Below are positions 31,278 to 40,060 of a stretch of 64,000 nucleotides of DNA, one piece after another. The position numbers and the translations under genes were made by a program. Source of the DNA: Chelatococcus sp. YT9. GTDB lineage: Bacteria > Pseudomonadota > Alphaproteobacteria > Rhizobiales > Beijerinckiaceae. Location of the stretch: assembly GCF_018398315.1 (NCBI RefSeq), contig NZ_JAHBRW010000001.1, positions 678,001-742,000 on the forward strand, in the 5' to 3' direction. Numbering within the stretch: the stretch's first letter is position 1; each line of letters begins with the position of its first letter. The notes beneath the pieces were generated by a model that was not told the DNA's origin, did no database searches, and saw nothing but the letters and a program-made list of their open reading frames with translations.

Positions 31278-34200
31278 ATGGATTTGGCTAGCGCGAAAGT
31301 CGTCCGGCTCGTCGAGACACGCTACACTTCAGAAGGTGCCGAGAAGGCGATTGGCGACGCTCAACGGCTCGACGCGAGCCAAGGGAAGGTTGGCCGCTCC
31401 GCTGAAGCCGTGGCGGTGTCGACTGACAAGAGCACGAAGTCTGTTCTCAGCGCTGATGACGCGTACAAGAAGCTCTTGGCCTCGGTGGACAAGCAGTTCC
31501 GCGCCCAGTCGCAACTAGCGGCAGGCCAGGCGAAGCTCGATCGTGCCATGCAGCAAGGCGTGATTGAGGCCCGCGAGCATGCGCGGGTGATGGATCTCCT
31601 CCGGCAGCGCTACACCGTCCTCAATGTGGCAAACGACAACTATTCGGGCGCTGTCGGCGGGCTCGGCACCTCACTTGCTGGCCTCGCGGCCCGGCTCGGT
31701 GTCGCTGGAGCGGCGTTCGCTGCCGTTGCCACCGCAACAGCTGCTGCCTTTGCGGTCATCTCTCCTGGCAAGGTCATCGAGGTCACAAGGGAATTCGAGA
31801 CGCTACAAGCCTCGCTGCGCACGGTCACCGGTTCCGCTGACAATGCCAAGGCCGCTTTCGCCTCGATCAACGAATTCGCTGTCCAGACGCCGTTCAGCGT
31901 CCAGCAGGTTACGGAAGCCTTCATCCGCTTAAAGTCCCTTGGCCTCGATGCCGGAGCGGAGGCGCTGACCTCGTACGGCAACACCGCGTCTGCCATGGGC
32001 AAGCCGGTCATGCAGATGATCGAGGCAGTGGCTGATGCCGTCACTGGCGAATTCGAGCGTCTGAAAGAATTCGGCATTCGCGCCAGCAAGGATGGCGAGC
32101 AGGTCGCTTTCACCTTCCAGGGTGTCACCACGACGGTGAAGAAAAGCGCCGACGACATCGCCAAGTATCTGCAAGGCATCGGCAACGCTCAGTTCGCTGG
32201 CGCCATGGCCGAGCAGATGAAGACCCTTGAGGGCTCGTTCTCCAATCTGGAGGACATGGTCCAGGCCTTCCAGCGTCGCATCGGCGAAGGCGACTTTTCC
32301 CAGTCGATCAAGGATCTGAACAGCGCAATCAGCGATCTGCTCGGCAACAACATGGATGTTGCGGAAACGATCGGCGGCGCCTTCGCGGCCGTCACGAAGG
32401 AACTCATCCCGCTCGTGGATGGTGTGCAAGTGGTGATCAACGCGTTTCGGGATCTCGCGTCCTGGGGTCAGGTAATCGACGAAAACCTGAACCTGTCGGG
32501 CATTGCTCAGCAGTTCGCCGATATGCAGCAAGCATCAGCCGATGCCGGCGCTTCGGTGCGGGAATGGCTGGTCGACGCCTTCGCCGCCATTCTGCCGGTG
32601 GCGGTGGGGACCGTGCAGGCGATCGTTGCGGCTTTCGATACGATGCACGGCGCCATGCAGGCGCTCGGCGCGCGGATCAAGAACGCCTTCCTGTCCATCA
32701 TGGAAGACATGATCAACGGCGTCATCGACCGCATCAACGCCCTCACGGGCTCGCTTGCGGCGATCGGTGTCCAGATCGGACAGATCGGCAAGGTGAGCTT
32801 TGGTAAGTTTGAGGTGGACGCAGCTGCGTCCTTCTCGAATATCGGGACCGCGGCGCGGGAGGCCTATGAAAAGGGCGCGGCCGGAGCGACTGAACTCGCC
32901 AACACGATCTCCCAGCGCCAGCAGGAGCTGAAGGGCGAATCCATCCTGAAGGGCATGGCCGCCAATGTGGCCTCAACGTCTGGCGCCTTGCCCGGTCTGA
33001 CGAAAAACATGAACGCAGCCGCTGGCGCCGCGAACAACCTAGGCGCAGCGACCAAAAAGGCAGCGGGCGGCGCAAAGGAAGCGGCGAGTGCTTATGAGAA
33101 CTTAGTCCAGCGCACACGTGATCGCATCGAAGAGTTGGAACTTGAGCGCCGCTATGTGGGGCAGACCACCGACGCGGTGATCAAGCTGAAGCTGGCCCAT
33201 GACCTTGAGCGAGCAGCGAAGAAGAGTGGCATCGAAGTTACCGCCGAAATGCGGCGCGAGTGGAGCTCACTCGGCGATGATCTGGCTGGCGCTACGCGTC
33301 GCTTGGATGACGCGCGTGAAGCAATGCGCGATTTGCAAGAATCCCAACGTTATACTGGCGATCTGTTCGCGGATTTTATCACGGACATGAAGGATGGCGC
33401 CGGGTCTCTATCAGACGCGTTCAAAAACTTGGGGGATGTGTTCTTTAACTCCGGTCTCCAAGCCCTCTTGACTGGAGAGGGGCCACTAGGCGGGGTGCTG
33501 GGGCTGTCTGCGACAGAGAAGGGACAGCAAGGTGGGCTTCTCGGGCTGCTTGCCGGAAACGACGTCAAGTTGTTCAGAGAGACGATCTCCAAGGGCGTCG
33601 AAGATGGGTTCACGAAGCCCCTTAAGACAATGGCACAGGGCGGTTACGGGCCTGACATGCAATCGACCGGCATGTTCGGGATCGATGGTAAAGCCCTTAT
33701 GGGTGGCATTACGGCATTGGCGAGCCTGGGCGCCGCTTATGGCGGAGGGATGTCGGCGGGATCTCCGATGATGGGCGCGGCAACGGGCGCACTTTCCGGG
33801 GGCATTGGCGCCCTCTCATTGGCTGCCATTCCCGCATTGTCGGCGATCCCCATGATCGGGCCCATTCTCGCGATCGGCGGCGCGCTTCTGGGTGGCGGCC
33901 TCGGCTTTCTCGGTGGCTCACAGTCTCAGAAGCAGCGCAAGGAAGAGCTTCAGCGCCAGGCCGAGGAGAACTATCAGGCCGCCAAACCGCAGGTTGCTCA
34001 ACTTGGACAGCTTTTCCGCGGTGACGAACTCGGCAACATCCAACAGCAGATCCAGGCCGGCATCGACAAGCTGAATGAGCTTGGCCCGGTGCTCGTCAAT
34101 GCTGGTCACGTGGATGAGCTGATCGCCCTCCAGAACGACTACAACACCTTCGTCAATCGGATGAAGGACGAGTTCCGCGCCGACTTCACCGGCACCATCG

Positions 34201-36197
34201 ACGAGCTGCGCGCCGGGCTCGGTGCTCAGGGGCCGTTCAAGCAGGCATCCGACGCCGTTAAACAGTTCGGGGATAGCGCCAAGTCCTTCGTTGCCGACAC
34301 GGCGACCGCGTTCGGTGAAGGCGCCTGGCAGATCCAGAACGCGCGTGATGCCTCGATCGATTACGCCCTGTCGATGCTCGACCAGGCCAAGACGCTCACG
34401 GAAGTGCAGCAGTCCATCCAGTCGATCAACGGCACGGCCGCCGGCCTGTCGAAGGTGCTTCAGGATCTCGGTATGTCCGCCGAGGATGCCGCCAACGCCA
34501 TCAACCAGCGTGTCGGCGCGGCCATGGATCGCCTTCGCTCTGCCTTCACCGAGGGGCTTGAGCGGCGCCTGAATGAGGCGAGCGATATGGGCTATCTCAA
34601 CGAGATGGCCGATCAGATCGCGCAATACCGCAATGACTTGGCGGACGCGGCGGCGCTTGGGCTCGATGGCGCTCTTGCCGCACGGGTCTTCGCGGCCGAA
34701 GCCCAGCAGATCGTCAACGGCGCCGAACTCGCGGGCGATGCCTTCAACGCCCTCGTGCAGCAGTTCCCAGAATTGGCCGGCGTCGTGAAGGAGTTTTCGC
34801 AGGCGCTCGCCGACATGGGCAACGACCTCGCCGCCATCGCGCAGCGCCAGCAAAGCTATTACGATCGCATCTTCAACGCGGCCAACGACAACAGCACGCT
34901 GGAAGGCGCCCTGAAGGCCTTTGACCGCAATGCGCAGCGCGAGCGTGAAGCGGAGATGAAGGCCGGCGGACAGGCGATAACCGATCTGGAGCTTGCCCTT
35001 GCCGCTGAGCGTGTGAAGATCGTCAATGACTTCGCGGCCAAGGCGAAAGCGGCCGAGCAGCAGGCGGCCGAACAAGCGGCGCGGGCGGCACAGCAGAAGG
35101 TCGACGAAGCCCAGCGCGCCGTCGACGATGCGCGGTCGGATCTCCAGCGGGCCTATGAGCAGCAGGCGTCCACCATCAACGCGACGATCTCGCGGCTGGA
35201 GGCCTTCACCTCATCGATCCGCAAGCTGCGCGCCGACCTGCGCTTCGACGACAGCCTGTCGCCCTACAACGATCGCCAGCAGCAGCAGGAAGCCCAGGCC
35301 ACCTTCCAGGAGCTGGCGGCGAAGGCGATGGCCGGCGATCAGACCGCGATGGACCAGCTCGCCGACGCGGCGCGCCGGTATCTCGAGGAATCGAAGGCCT
35401 ATTACGGCTTCAATGAGGTCTATGCCCGGATCTTCGAGGAGGTGCAGTCGACCCTTGAGGCGGTCGGCAGCAAGTCGCAATCGGAACTCGACATCGCCCG
35501 CGCGCAGCTCTCCGCGCTCGATGCACAGGTCAGTGGGCTGCTTACGGTCAACGACAGCGTGCTGACGGTGGCGGCCGGCATCGAGAAGCTGAATGCGGCG
35601 GTTGCCGCCTTGGCCGCGGCGCAGGCCGCCCAGATCGGCAACGGCACGGGCACGCCGGACCAGCGCACGGCCTATGTCACCTCTCTCTATCAGAAATACT
35701 TCGGTCGCCAGCCCGACCAAGCCGGCCTTGATTTCTGGGTGAAGTCGGATCTGTCGACGTCGCAGCTCGACCAGGCTTTCGCCGATGCGAAGGCAGCCGG
35801 TGCCATGCGGCTCGGCGGCATCGTCGGGGCCTATGCCCGAGGCGGCCTTGTCGGCAACGGCATCTGGGACATGGACAGCGTCATCGCCCGCTATGCCGGC
35901 GGCGGCAACATTGCCCTGGCAGGCGGGGAGCATGTGACCCGTGCCCCTTCCGTCAACCCGGCGACCTATCCCGTGCTCGATTACATCAACCGTACCGGCC
36001 GCGCACCGGCCAATGACGACAGCGCCAAGGAGGAGATCCGGGCGCTCAGGGCGCTCGTCGAGCAGCTGATCGGCGTTTCGGTGCAAGGCCACAAGGCGGT
36101 TGCCCAGGCCGTCGTCGAGAACACCAGCGCCGTGAAGGAAGACACCCGCAAGGCTTCAACGGCGCAGATCGCGCGCCGAACCGGCACCAACGGATAG
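31278..36197 (+). CDS. Tail tape measure protein, 1639 residues
   Basis: The longest gene of the phage, starting MDLASAKVVRLVETRYTSEG. Residues about 1-120 are coiled coil. A hydrophobic stretch follows (about 130-165, FAAVATATAAAFAVIS), then a TP901-like core (VTREFETLQASLRTVTGSAD, TPFSVQQVTEAFIRLKSLGL). More Gly/Ala hydrophobic segments (about 810-885) and long coiled coils (about 1210-1320) come next. Near 1464-1510 lies a DUF4214-like segment (YVTSLYQKYFGRQPDQAGLD). It sets tail length (roughly 0.15 nm per residue in other siphophages) and may aid DNA entry. Confidence 0.92.
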   Translation: MDLASAKVVRLVETRYTSEGAEKAIGDAQRLDASQGKVGRSAEAVAVSTDKSTKSVLSADDAYKKLLASVDKQFRAQSQLAAGQAKLDRAMQQGVIEAREHARVMDLLRQRYTVLNVANDNYSGAVGGLGTSLAGLAARLGVAGAAFAAVATATAAAFAVISPGKVIEVTREFETLQASLRTVTGSADNAKAAFASINEFAVQTPFSVQQVTEAFIRLKSLGLDAGAEALTSYGNTASAMGKPVMQMIEAVADAVTGEFERLKEFGIRASKDGEQVAFTFQGVTTTVKKSADDIAKYLQGIGNAQFAGAMAEQMKTLEGSFSNLEDMVQAFQRRIGEGDFSQSIKDLNSAISDLLGNNMDVAETIGGAFAAVTKELIPLVDGVQVVINAFRDLASWGQVIDENLNLSGIAQQFADMQQASADAGASVREWLVDAFAAILPVAVGTVQAIVAAFDTMHGAMQALGARIKNAFLSIMEDMINGVIDRINALTGSLAAIGVQIGQIGKVSFGKFEVDAAASFSNIGTAAREAYEKGAAGATELANTISQRQQELKGESILKGMAANVASTSGALPGLTKNMNAAAGAANNLGAATKKAAGGAKEAASAYENLVQRTRDRIEELELERRYVGQTTDAVIKLKLAHDLERAAKKSGIEVTAEMRREWSSLGDDLAGATRRLDDAREAMRDLQESQRYTGDLFADFITDMKDGAGSLSDAFKNLGDVFFNSGLQALLTGEGPLGGVLGLSATEKGQQGGLLGLLAGNDVKLFRETISKGVEDGFTKPLKTMAQGGYGPDMQSTGMFGIDGKALMGGITALASLGAAYGGGMSAGSPMMGAATGALSGGIGALSLAAIPALSAIPMIGPILAIGGALLGGGLGFLGGSQSQKQRKEELQRQAEENYQAAKPQVAQLGQLFRGDELGNIQQQIQAGIDKLNELGPVLVNAGHVDELIALQNDYNTFVNRMKDEFRADFTGTIDELRAGLGAQGPFKQASDAVKQFGDSAKSFVADTATAFGEGAWQIQNARDASIDYALSMLDQAKTLTEVQQSIQSINGTAAGLSKVLQDLGMSAEDAANAINQRVGAAMDRLRSAFTEGLERRLNEASDMGYLNEMADQIAQYRNDLADAAALGLDGALAARVFAAEAQQIVNGAELAGDAFNALVQQFPELAGVVKEFSQALADMGNDLAAIAQRQQSYYDRIFNAANDNSTLEGALKAFDRNAQREREAEMKAGGQAITDLELALAAERVKIVNDFAAKAKAAEQQAAEQAARAAQQKVDEAQRAVDDARSDLQRAYEQQASTINATISRLEAFTSSIRKLRADLRFDDSLSPYNDRQQQQEAQATFQELAAKAMAGDQTAMDQLADAARRYLEESKAYYGFNEVYARIFEEVQSTLEAVGSKSQSELDIARAQLSALDAQVSGLLTVNDSVLTVAAGIEKLNAAVAALAAAQAAQIGNGTGTPDQRTAYVTSLYQKYFGRQPDQAGLDFWVKSDLSTSQLDQAFADAKAAGAMRLGGIVGAYARGGLVGNGIWDMDSVIARYAGGGNIALAGGEHVTRAPSVNPATYPVLDYINRTGRAPANDDSAKEEIRALRALVEQLIGVSVQGHKAVAQAVVENTSAVKEDTRKASTAQIARRTGTNG

Positions 36198-36208
36198 GCT
36201 CACCCTCC

Positions 36209-37744
36209 ATGATCTATCTCGTCGAGATCGACGCCCATAACGGGGCGGCGCTGCTGACGTTTCGCTTCGCGACAGAAGCCTACATCACCAGCCCGTCTGA
36301 CAGCCCGGCCAACACTATTTATGAGCCGCGCATCGTCGACCCCGGCTCCTTCTCCGCCAACCTCTATAATGCGGGACAGACCGGCGGCAGCGCCTCCATC
36401 GGCTTCGGCGATCTCATCTTGGCCAATGCCGATGGTGGGCTCGATGCCTGGTTTGACTATGGCTTCGATGGCCGCCGCATCGAGATCAAGCAACTGGCCG
36501 GCGTGGCCTCGCCCTTCTCCTCCGCCGTGACGGTGTTCAAGGGCACGATCGAGACGATCGACACGACCGACGCCTGGCAGACGCTGCGCGTGCGGATCTT
36601 CGATAACCGGCTGACGCTCGACCGGCCCTTGCAGGTCAACCGCTATGCCGGCACCACGCTTGGCGCCGGCAACACCGCCGAGGGCACGGAAGACCTGCGC
36701 GATCAGCCGAAGCCGCTCGCCTTCGGGGCGGTCTATGGCATCAGGCCGTTCGCAGCCAATCCATGGGATGGCGTGTTTCAGGTGGCGGATAATGCGGTCT
36801 ATGGCATCCAGGTCTATGATGGGGGCTCGCAGCTGACCGGCGTCGGGAACTATGGATCGCTCGCGGCCCTGATCGCCGCGACCGTCCTGCCGGGACGCTA
36901 CGCGACCTGTCTCAACCTCGGGCTGTTCCGCATCACGCGTTCAGCTTTTCAGCTCACTGCCGACGTGCAGGAAGGTGCGCTTTGGTATGAGCGCAATGTC
37001 GCTTTCCTCGTCAGAAGGATGCTGCAGCGGGCGGGGCTTACCACGGCGGACTATTCCGATGTCAGCCTGAACGCGCTCAACAATCTCAATTCTGCCGAAT
37101 GCGGGATCTGGATCGACAGCGATCAGCACATTCTCGATGCCGTTCAGCAGGTCTTGAACTCGGTCGGCGCCTGGATCGCGCCGAATGCCAATGGTGTGCT
37201 GGAGGTCGGCCGCTTTGAGATGCCGGGGGCGCCCGTCACGACCTTGACGATGGATGACATCATCCGCCCGGACAACATGTCCTTTGAGGTCACCAACGAT
37301 CCCGGTCGCGGCGTTCCGGTCTGGCGCGTCGTGGTGCGCTACAAGCGTAACTACACACCGCTGTCAGGCTCGGAAGTCTCCCGATGCACGGAGCAGAATG
37401 AGGATTACAAAGCCTATCTCGCCACGGAATGGCGGGAGCGGAAGGCCGAAGATGCCGCGATCAAGACGAAATACAAGAATGCCGGTGAGATGACGATCGA
37501 AACGTGCTTGACCCAGCCCAGCGACGCCCTGGCGGAAGCAACGCGACTGCTCTCGCTCTACAAGGTCAGGCGCGACCGGGTAAAGGTCGTGCTCTGGGCG
37601 GAGCGGGCGGCGAGCATCAAGCTCAATGACACCGTCACCGTGCAGGTGCCGCGCTTCGGCTATGCGGCTGGGCGGCCCATGCGGGTGATCGGGCGCGATG
37701 AGAACCGCACCGAGAACATCGTCACCCTCGATCTGTTCGGCTGA
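36209..37744 (+). CDS. Tail hub/distal tail-type protein, 511 residues
   Basis: Starts MIYLVEIDAHNGAALLTFRF and has SFSANLYNAGQTGGSASIGF, FKGTIETIDTTDAWQTLRVR and WAERAASIKLNDTVTVQVPR. The beta-rich body and the position directly after the tape measure gene fit a baseplate hub or distal tail protein. I do not recognise an exact family. It starts 11 bases after the tape measure gene and precedes the tail tip gene by 5. Confidence 0.65.
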   Translation: MIYLVEIDAHNGAALLTFRFATEAYITSPSDSPANTIYEPRIVDPGSFSANLYNAGQTGGSASIGFGDLILANADGGLDAWFDYGFDGRRIEIKQLAGVASPFSSAVTVFKGTIETIDTTDAWQTLRVRIFDNRLTLDRPLQVNRYAGTTLGAGNTAEGTEDLRDQPKPLAFGAVYGIRPFAANPWDGVFQVADNAVYGIQVYDGGSQLTGVGNYGSLAALIAATVLPGRYATCLNLGLFRITRSAFQLTADVQEGALWYERNVAFLVRRMLQRAGLTTADYSDVSLNALNNLNSAECGIWIDSDQHILDAVQQVLNSVGAWIAPNANGVLEVGRFEMPGAPVTTLTMDDIIRPDNMSFEVTNDPGRGVPVWRVVVRYKRNYTPLSGSEVSRCTEQNEDYKAYLATEWRERKAEDAAIKTKYKNAGEMTIETCLTQPSDALAEATRLLSLYKVRRDRVKVVLWAERAASIKLNDTVTVQVPRFGYAAGRPMRVIGRDENRTENIVTLDLFG

Positions 37745-37749
37745 CCCCC

Positions 37750-39174
37750 ATGGCAGACAGCGCAATCGTCATCACGCAGGTCACCAAAGCCGGCGGGGCG
37801 GGGCAGATCACCTTGCTCGTCACGACCAGTGGCGGCGGCGAGGGCGACTGCCTGCCGTACATGACCCTGAAGGAAGTGGAGTTCTACGCTTCCAAGACCA
37901 ACAATCGCGCCACCGCCACGAAGATCGGTGCGACCCCTGGCGCCTTCGTTCACGGCAACCTCGGCGTGTCCGAGACCTGGTATTATTGGTTCCGGGCGAT
38001 CGACAACAACAGCCCGCCGCTCGTTGGTGAGTGGTATCCGTTTTCGCCCACTGACGGCGTGGTGGCGACGACCAGCAACCAAGTGCCGCCACCGAACTCT
38101 GTCGGCACGCCACAGCTGCAAGATCAGGCTGTCATCAACCAGAAGCTCGCGCTTCTTGCGGTCGCGACGGCGAATATTCAAGCGCTGGCTGTTGGCACCG
38201 CGCAGATGGGCAATCTGTCCGTCACTGACGCCAAGATCGTCAACATGTCGGTCGCGAAACTGTTGGCTGGCATCATCTCCGCCACCATCACCATCAACAC
38301 GCCCGTCATTAACGGCGGCAGTATCCACGGCGCCCGCATTCGCATCCAGGCGACCGATGGGACGCTTGTCGAGCCCGGCATCATCTTCAACTCGACCGTC
38401 GCTCCCAACGTCTCTTCAGTGAAGATCAACCAGACCGGGGCGAATGGCGAGGCGGCGGTCTATGGCACCAACCTCGGCACGGGGCCGCAGTCGCACGGCG
38501 CGCGCTTCAACAGCATCCCGATCACCGGCCCCGCGGGCGGCTCGGCCCTGCTTGGCCTGCCGCCCGCATCCGGCAGCTATGCGGTGTTTTGCGAGAGCGG
38601 CAGCGTCGGGCCGTTCACCGGCTCGCATCCCGGTTTCATCGACAAGAGCGCGCCGGAGTTCCCGCCTGGCTCGATTCTGGTCGACGTCGATGTGATTGAC
38701 CGGCGCGGCGTCGACGACACGGTCACGTCGGTCGCTCTGTCGAGCAAGGCGATGGACCCGGCGGCGATCGGCGTCTTGACCCGGCGCTATGAGTTGCAAG
38801 CCCATTCCGTGCACAGCGTTTGCGAACGCCCGCCGGATTACAACTACGGCCTGATGTCATCCACGCCGCAGGAGCGCCTGCAGGGCGGCATGCTCAAGCG
38901 TCGTCGTTGGGCGAGGAAATGGGACGGCGTCGTGATCAACGGCCTCGGCGAGGGGCAGGTTCTGGTCTGCGGCCGGGGCGGCGATCTCAATCAGGGCGAT
39001 CTCATCTGCACGTCGGACCTGCCGGGCATCGGCATGCGGCAGCCGGATCTCGATCTCGGTGGCCAGTCCGTCCAGCTCGTCACCAACTACACCGTGGCCC
39101 GCATCCGCGAGGCTGTGACGTTCTCGCACCCCGACGAGGTCAAGCTCGTCGCCTGCATCTATCTCTGCGGTTGA
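37750..39174 (+). CDS. Tail tip / central fibre-type protein, 474 residues
   Basis: The N-terminal 100 residues look like a fibronectin-type III domain (AIVITQVTKAGGAGQITLLV, VSETWYYWFRAIDNNSPP). A gpJ/DUF1983-like helical segment follows (LALLAVATANIQALAVGTAQ), then a beta part. The C-terminal 90 residues (VVINGLGEGQVLVCGRGGDL, GDLICTSDLPGIGM) resemble self-cleaving chaperone (peptidase G2-like) ends of phage fibres. It probably forms the tail tip. Confidence 0.6.
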   Translation: MADSAIVITQVTKAGGAGQITLLVTTSGGGEGDCLPYMTLKEVEFYASKTNNRATATKIGATPGAFVHGNLGVSETWYYWFRAIDNNSPPLVGEWYPFSPTDGVVATTSNQVPPPNSVGTPQLQDQAVINQKLALLAVATANIQALAVGTAQMGNLSVTDAKIVNMSVAKLLAGIISATITINTPVINGGSIHGARIRIQATDGTLVEPGIIFNSTVAPNVSSVKINQTGANGEAAVYGTNLGTGPQSHGARFNSIPITGPAGGSALLGLPPASGSYAVFCESGSVGPFTGSHPGFIDKSAPEFPPGSILVDVDVIDRRGVDDTVTSVALSSKAMDPAAIGVLTRRYELQAHSVHSVCERPPDYNYGLMSSTPQERLQGGMLKRRRWARKWDGVVINGLGEGQVLVCGRGGDLNQGDLICTSDLPGIGMRQPDLDLGGQSVQLVTNYTVARIREAVTFSHPDEVKLVACIYLCG

Positions 39175-39180
39175 GGCGCC

Positions 39181-40047
39181 ATGGCCGACAACAGAATCAT
39201 GCTGCTCTACAACGCCCTGTCGGACGGCGGCGCCTTCGCGGCCGGGTATGGCTCGTGGGTGACAGGTCTGCCGCTCGCCAATCTTCAGAACAACCAGCTG
39301 TTCAAGCGCGCCCGCTCCACCAATCTCACCCTCACGAGCACGCGCTTTCGCATCGCCTTCTCCACCCCCATCGCGCAACGGGTATTTCTGCTCGGGCCGC
39401 ATAACGGCTCCGGCGGCATGCAGTATCGCATCCGTGGCTATTCCAACTCCGGTTATTCATCCTTGATCTTCGACACGGGATGGATAGGCCGCTCGGTCTC
39501 GTCGCTGACCCTGCCATGGGAGACCTTCAACTGGTGGCTCGGCGGCGCCGGCACCGAGAACGACGACCCGGAAGTCAGGCCCTGGATTATCCATGTCTTC
39601 GACGACCAGGTCACCGCGCAATATTGGCAAGTCGAGATTGACGACACCGGCAATGCGGCGGGCTATTTCGAGGCCGGGCGGCTGTTCATGGCCGACTGGT
39701 GGGAGCCATCGATCAACTACCAGTACGGCAATAACGGCCTGACTTTCGAGACCAATACAATCCGTGAGACGTCTGCCTCGGGTGTCGAGTATTCGGGCCG
39801 TCGCGGTCCTGCTGTCCGGGTTTTTTCGTTCAACCTGGATCATCTCCCCGAGGCAGAACTCTACTCCTCCGGCTATCGCATGATGCGCTTGGCCGGCGAT
39901 GACCGTGAGGTCTTCGTAATCCCTGATCCGGCCGACGCCTTCATTCAGCGCCGCGCCTTCCTGGGCCGGCTGCGCTCCATTGGCGCCCTCTCGCAGAATA
40001 CCTACCAGCGCGGCGGGACCTCCTTCGAACTCAAAGAACTCATCTAG
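39181..40047 (+). CDS. Phage structural protein of the tail tip region, 288 residues
   Basis: MADNRIMLLYNALSDGGAFA, then RIAFSTPIAQRVFLLGPHNG and aromatic-rich beta segments (FNWWLGGAGTENDDPEVRPW). The family is not recognised. Its position between the tail tip and the fibre gene, and the lack of membrane or signal sequences, suggest a virion protein that links or decorates the fibres. Confidence 0.6.
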   Translation: MADNRIMLLYNALSDGGAFAAGYGSWVTGLPLANLQNNQLFKRARSTNLTLTSTRFRIAFSTPIAQRVFLLGPHNGSGGMQYRIRGYSNSGYSSLIFDTGWIGRSVSSLTLPWETFNWWLGGAGTENDDPEVRPWIIHVFDDQVTAQYWQVEIDDTGNAAGYFEAGRLFMADWWEPSINYQYGNNGLTFETNTIRETSASGVEYSGRRGPAVRVFSFNLDHLPEAELYSSGYRMMRLAGDDREVFVIPDPADAFIQRRAFLGRLRSIGALSQNTYQRGGTSFELKELI

Positions 40048-40060
40048 ACCGGAGGCCATC

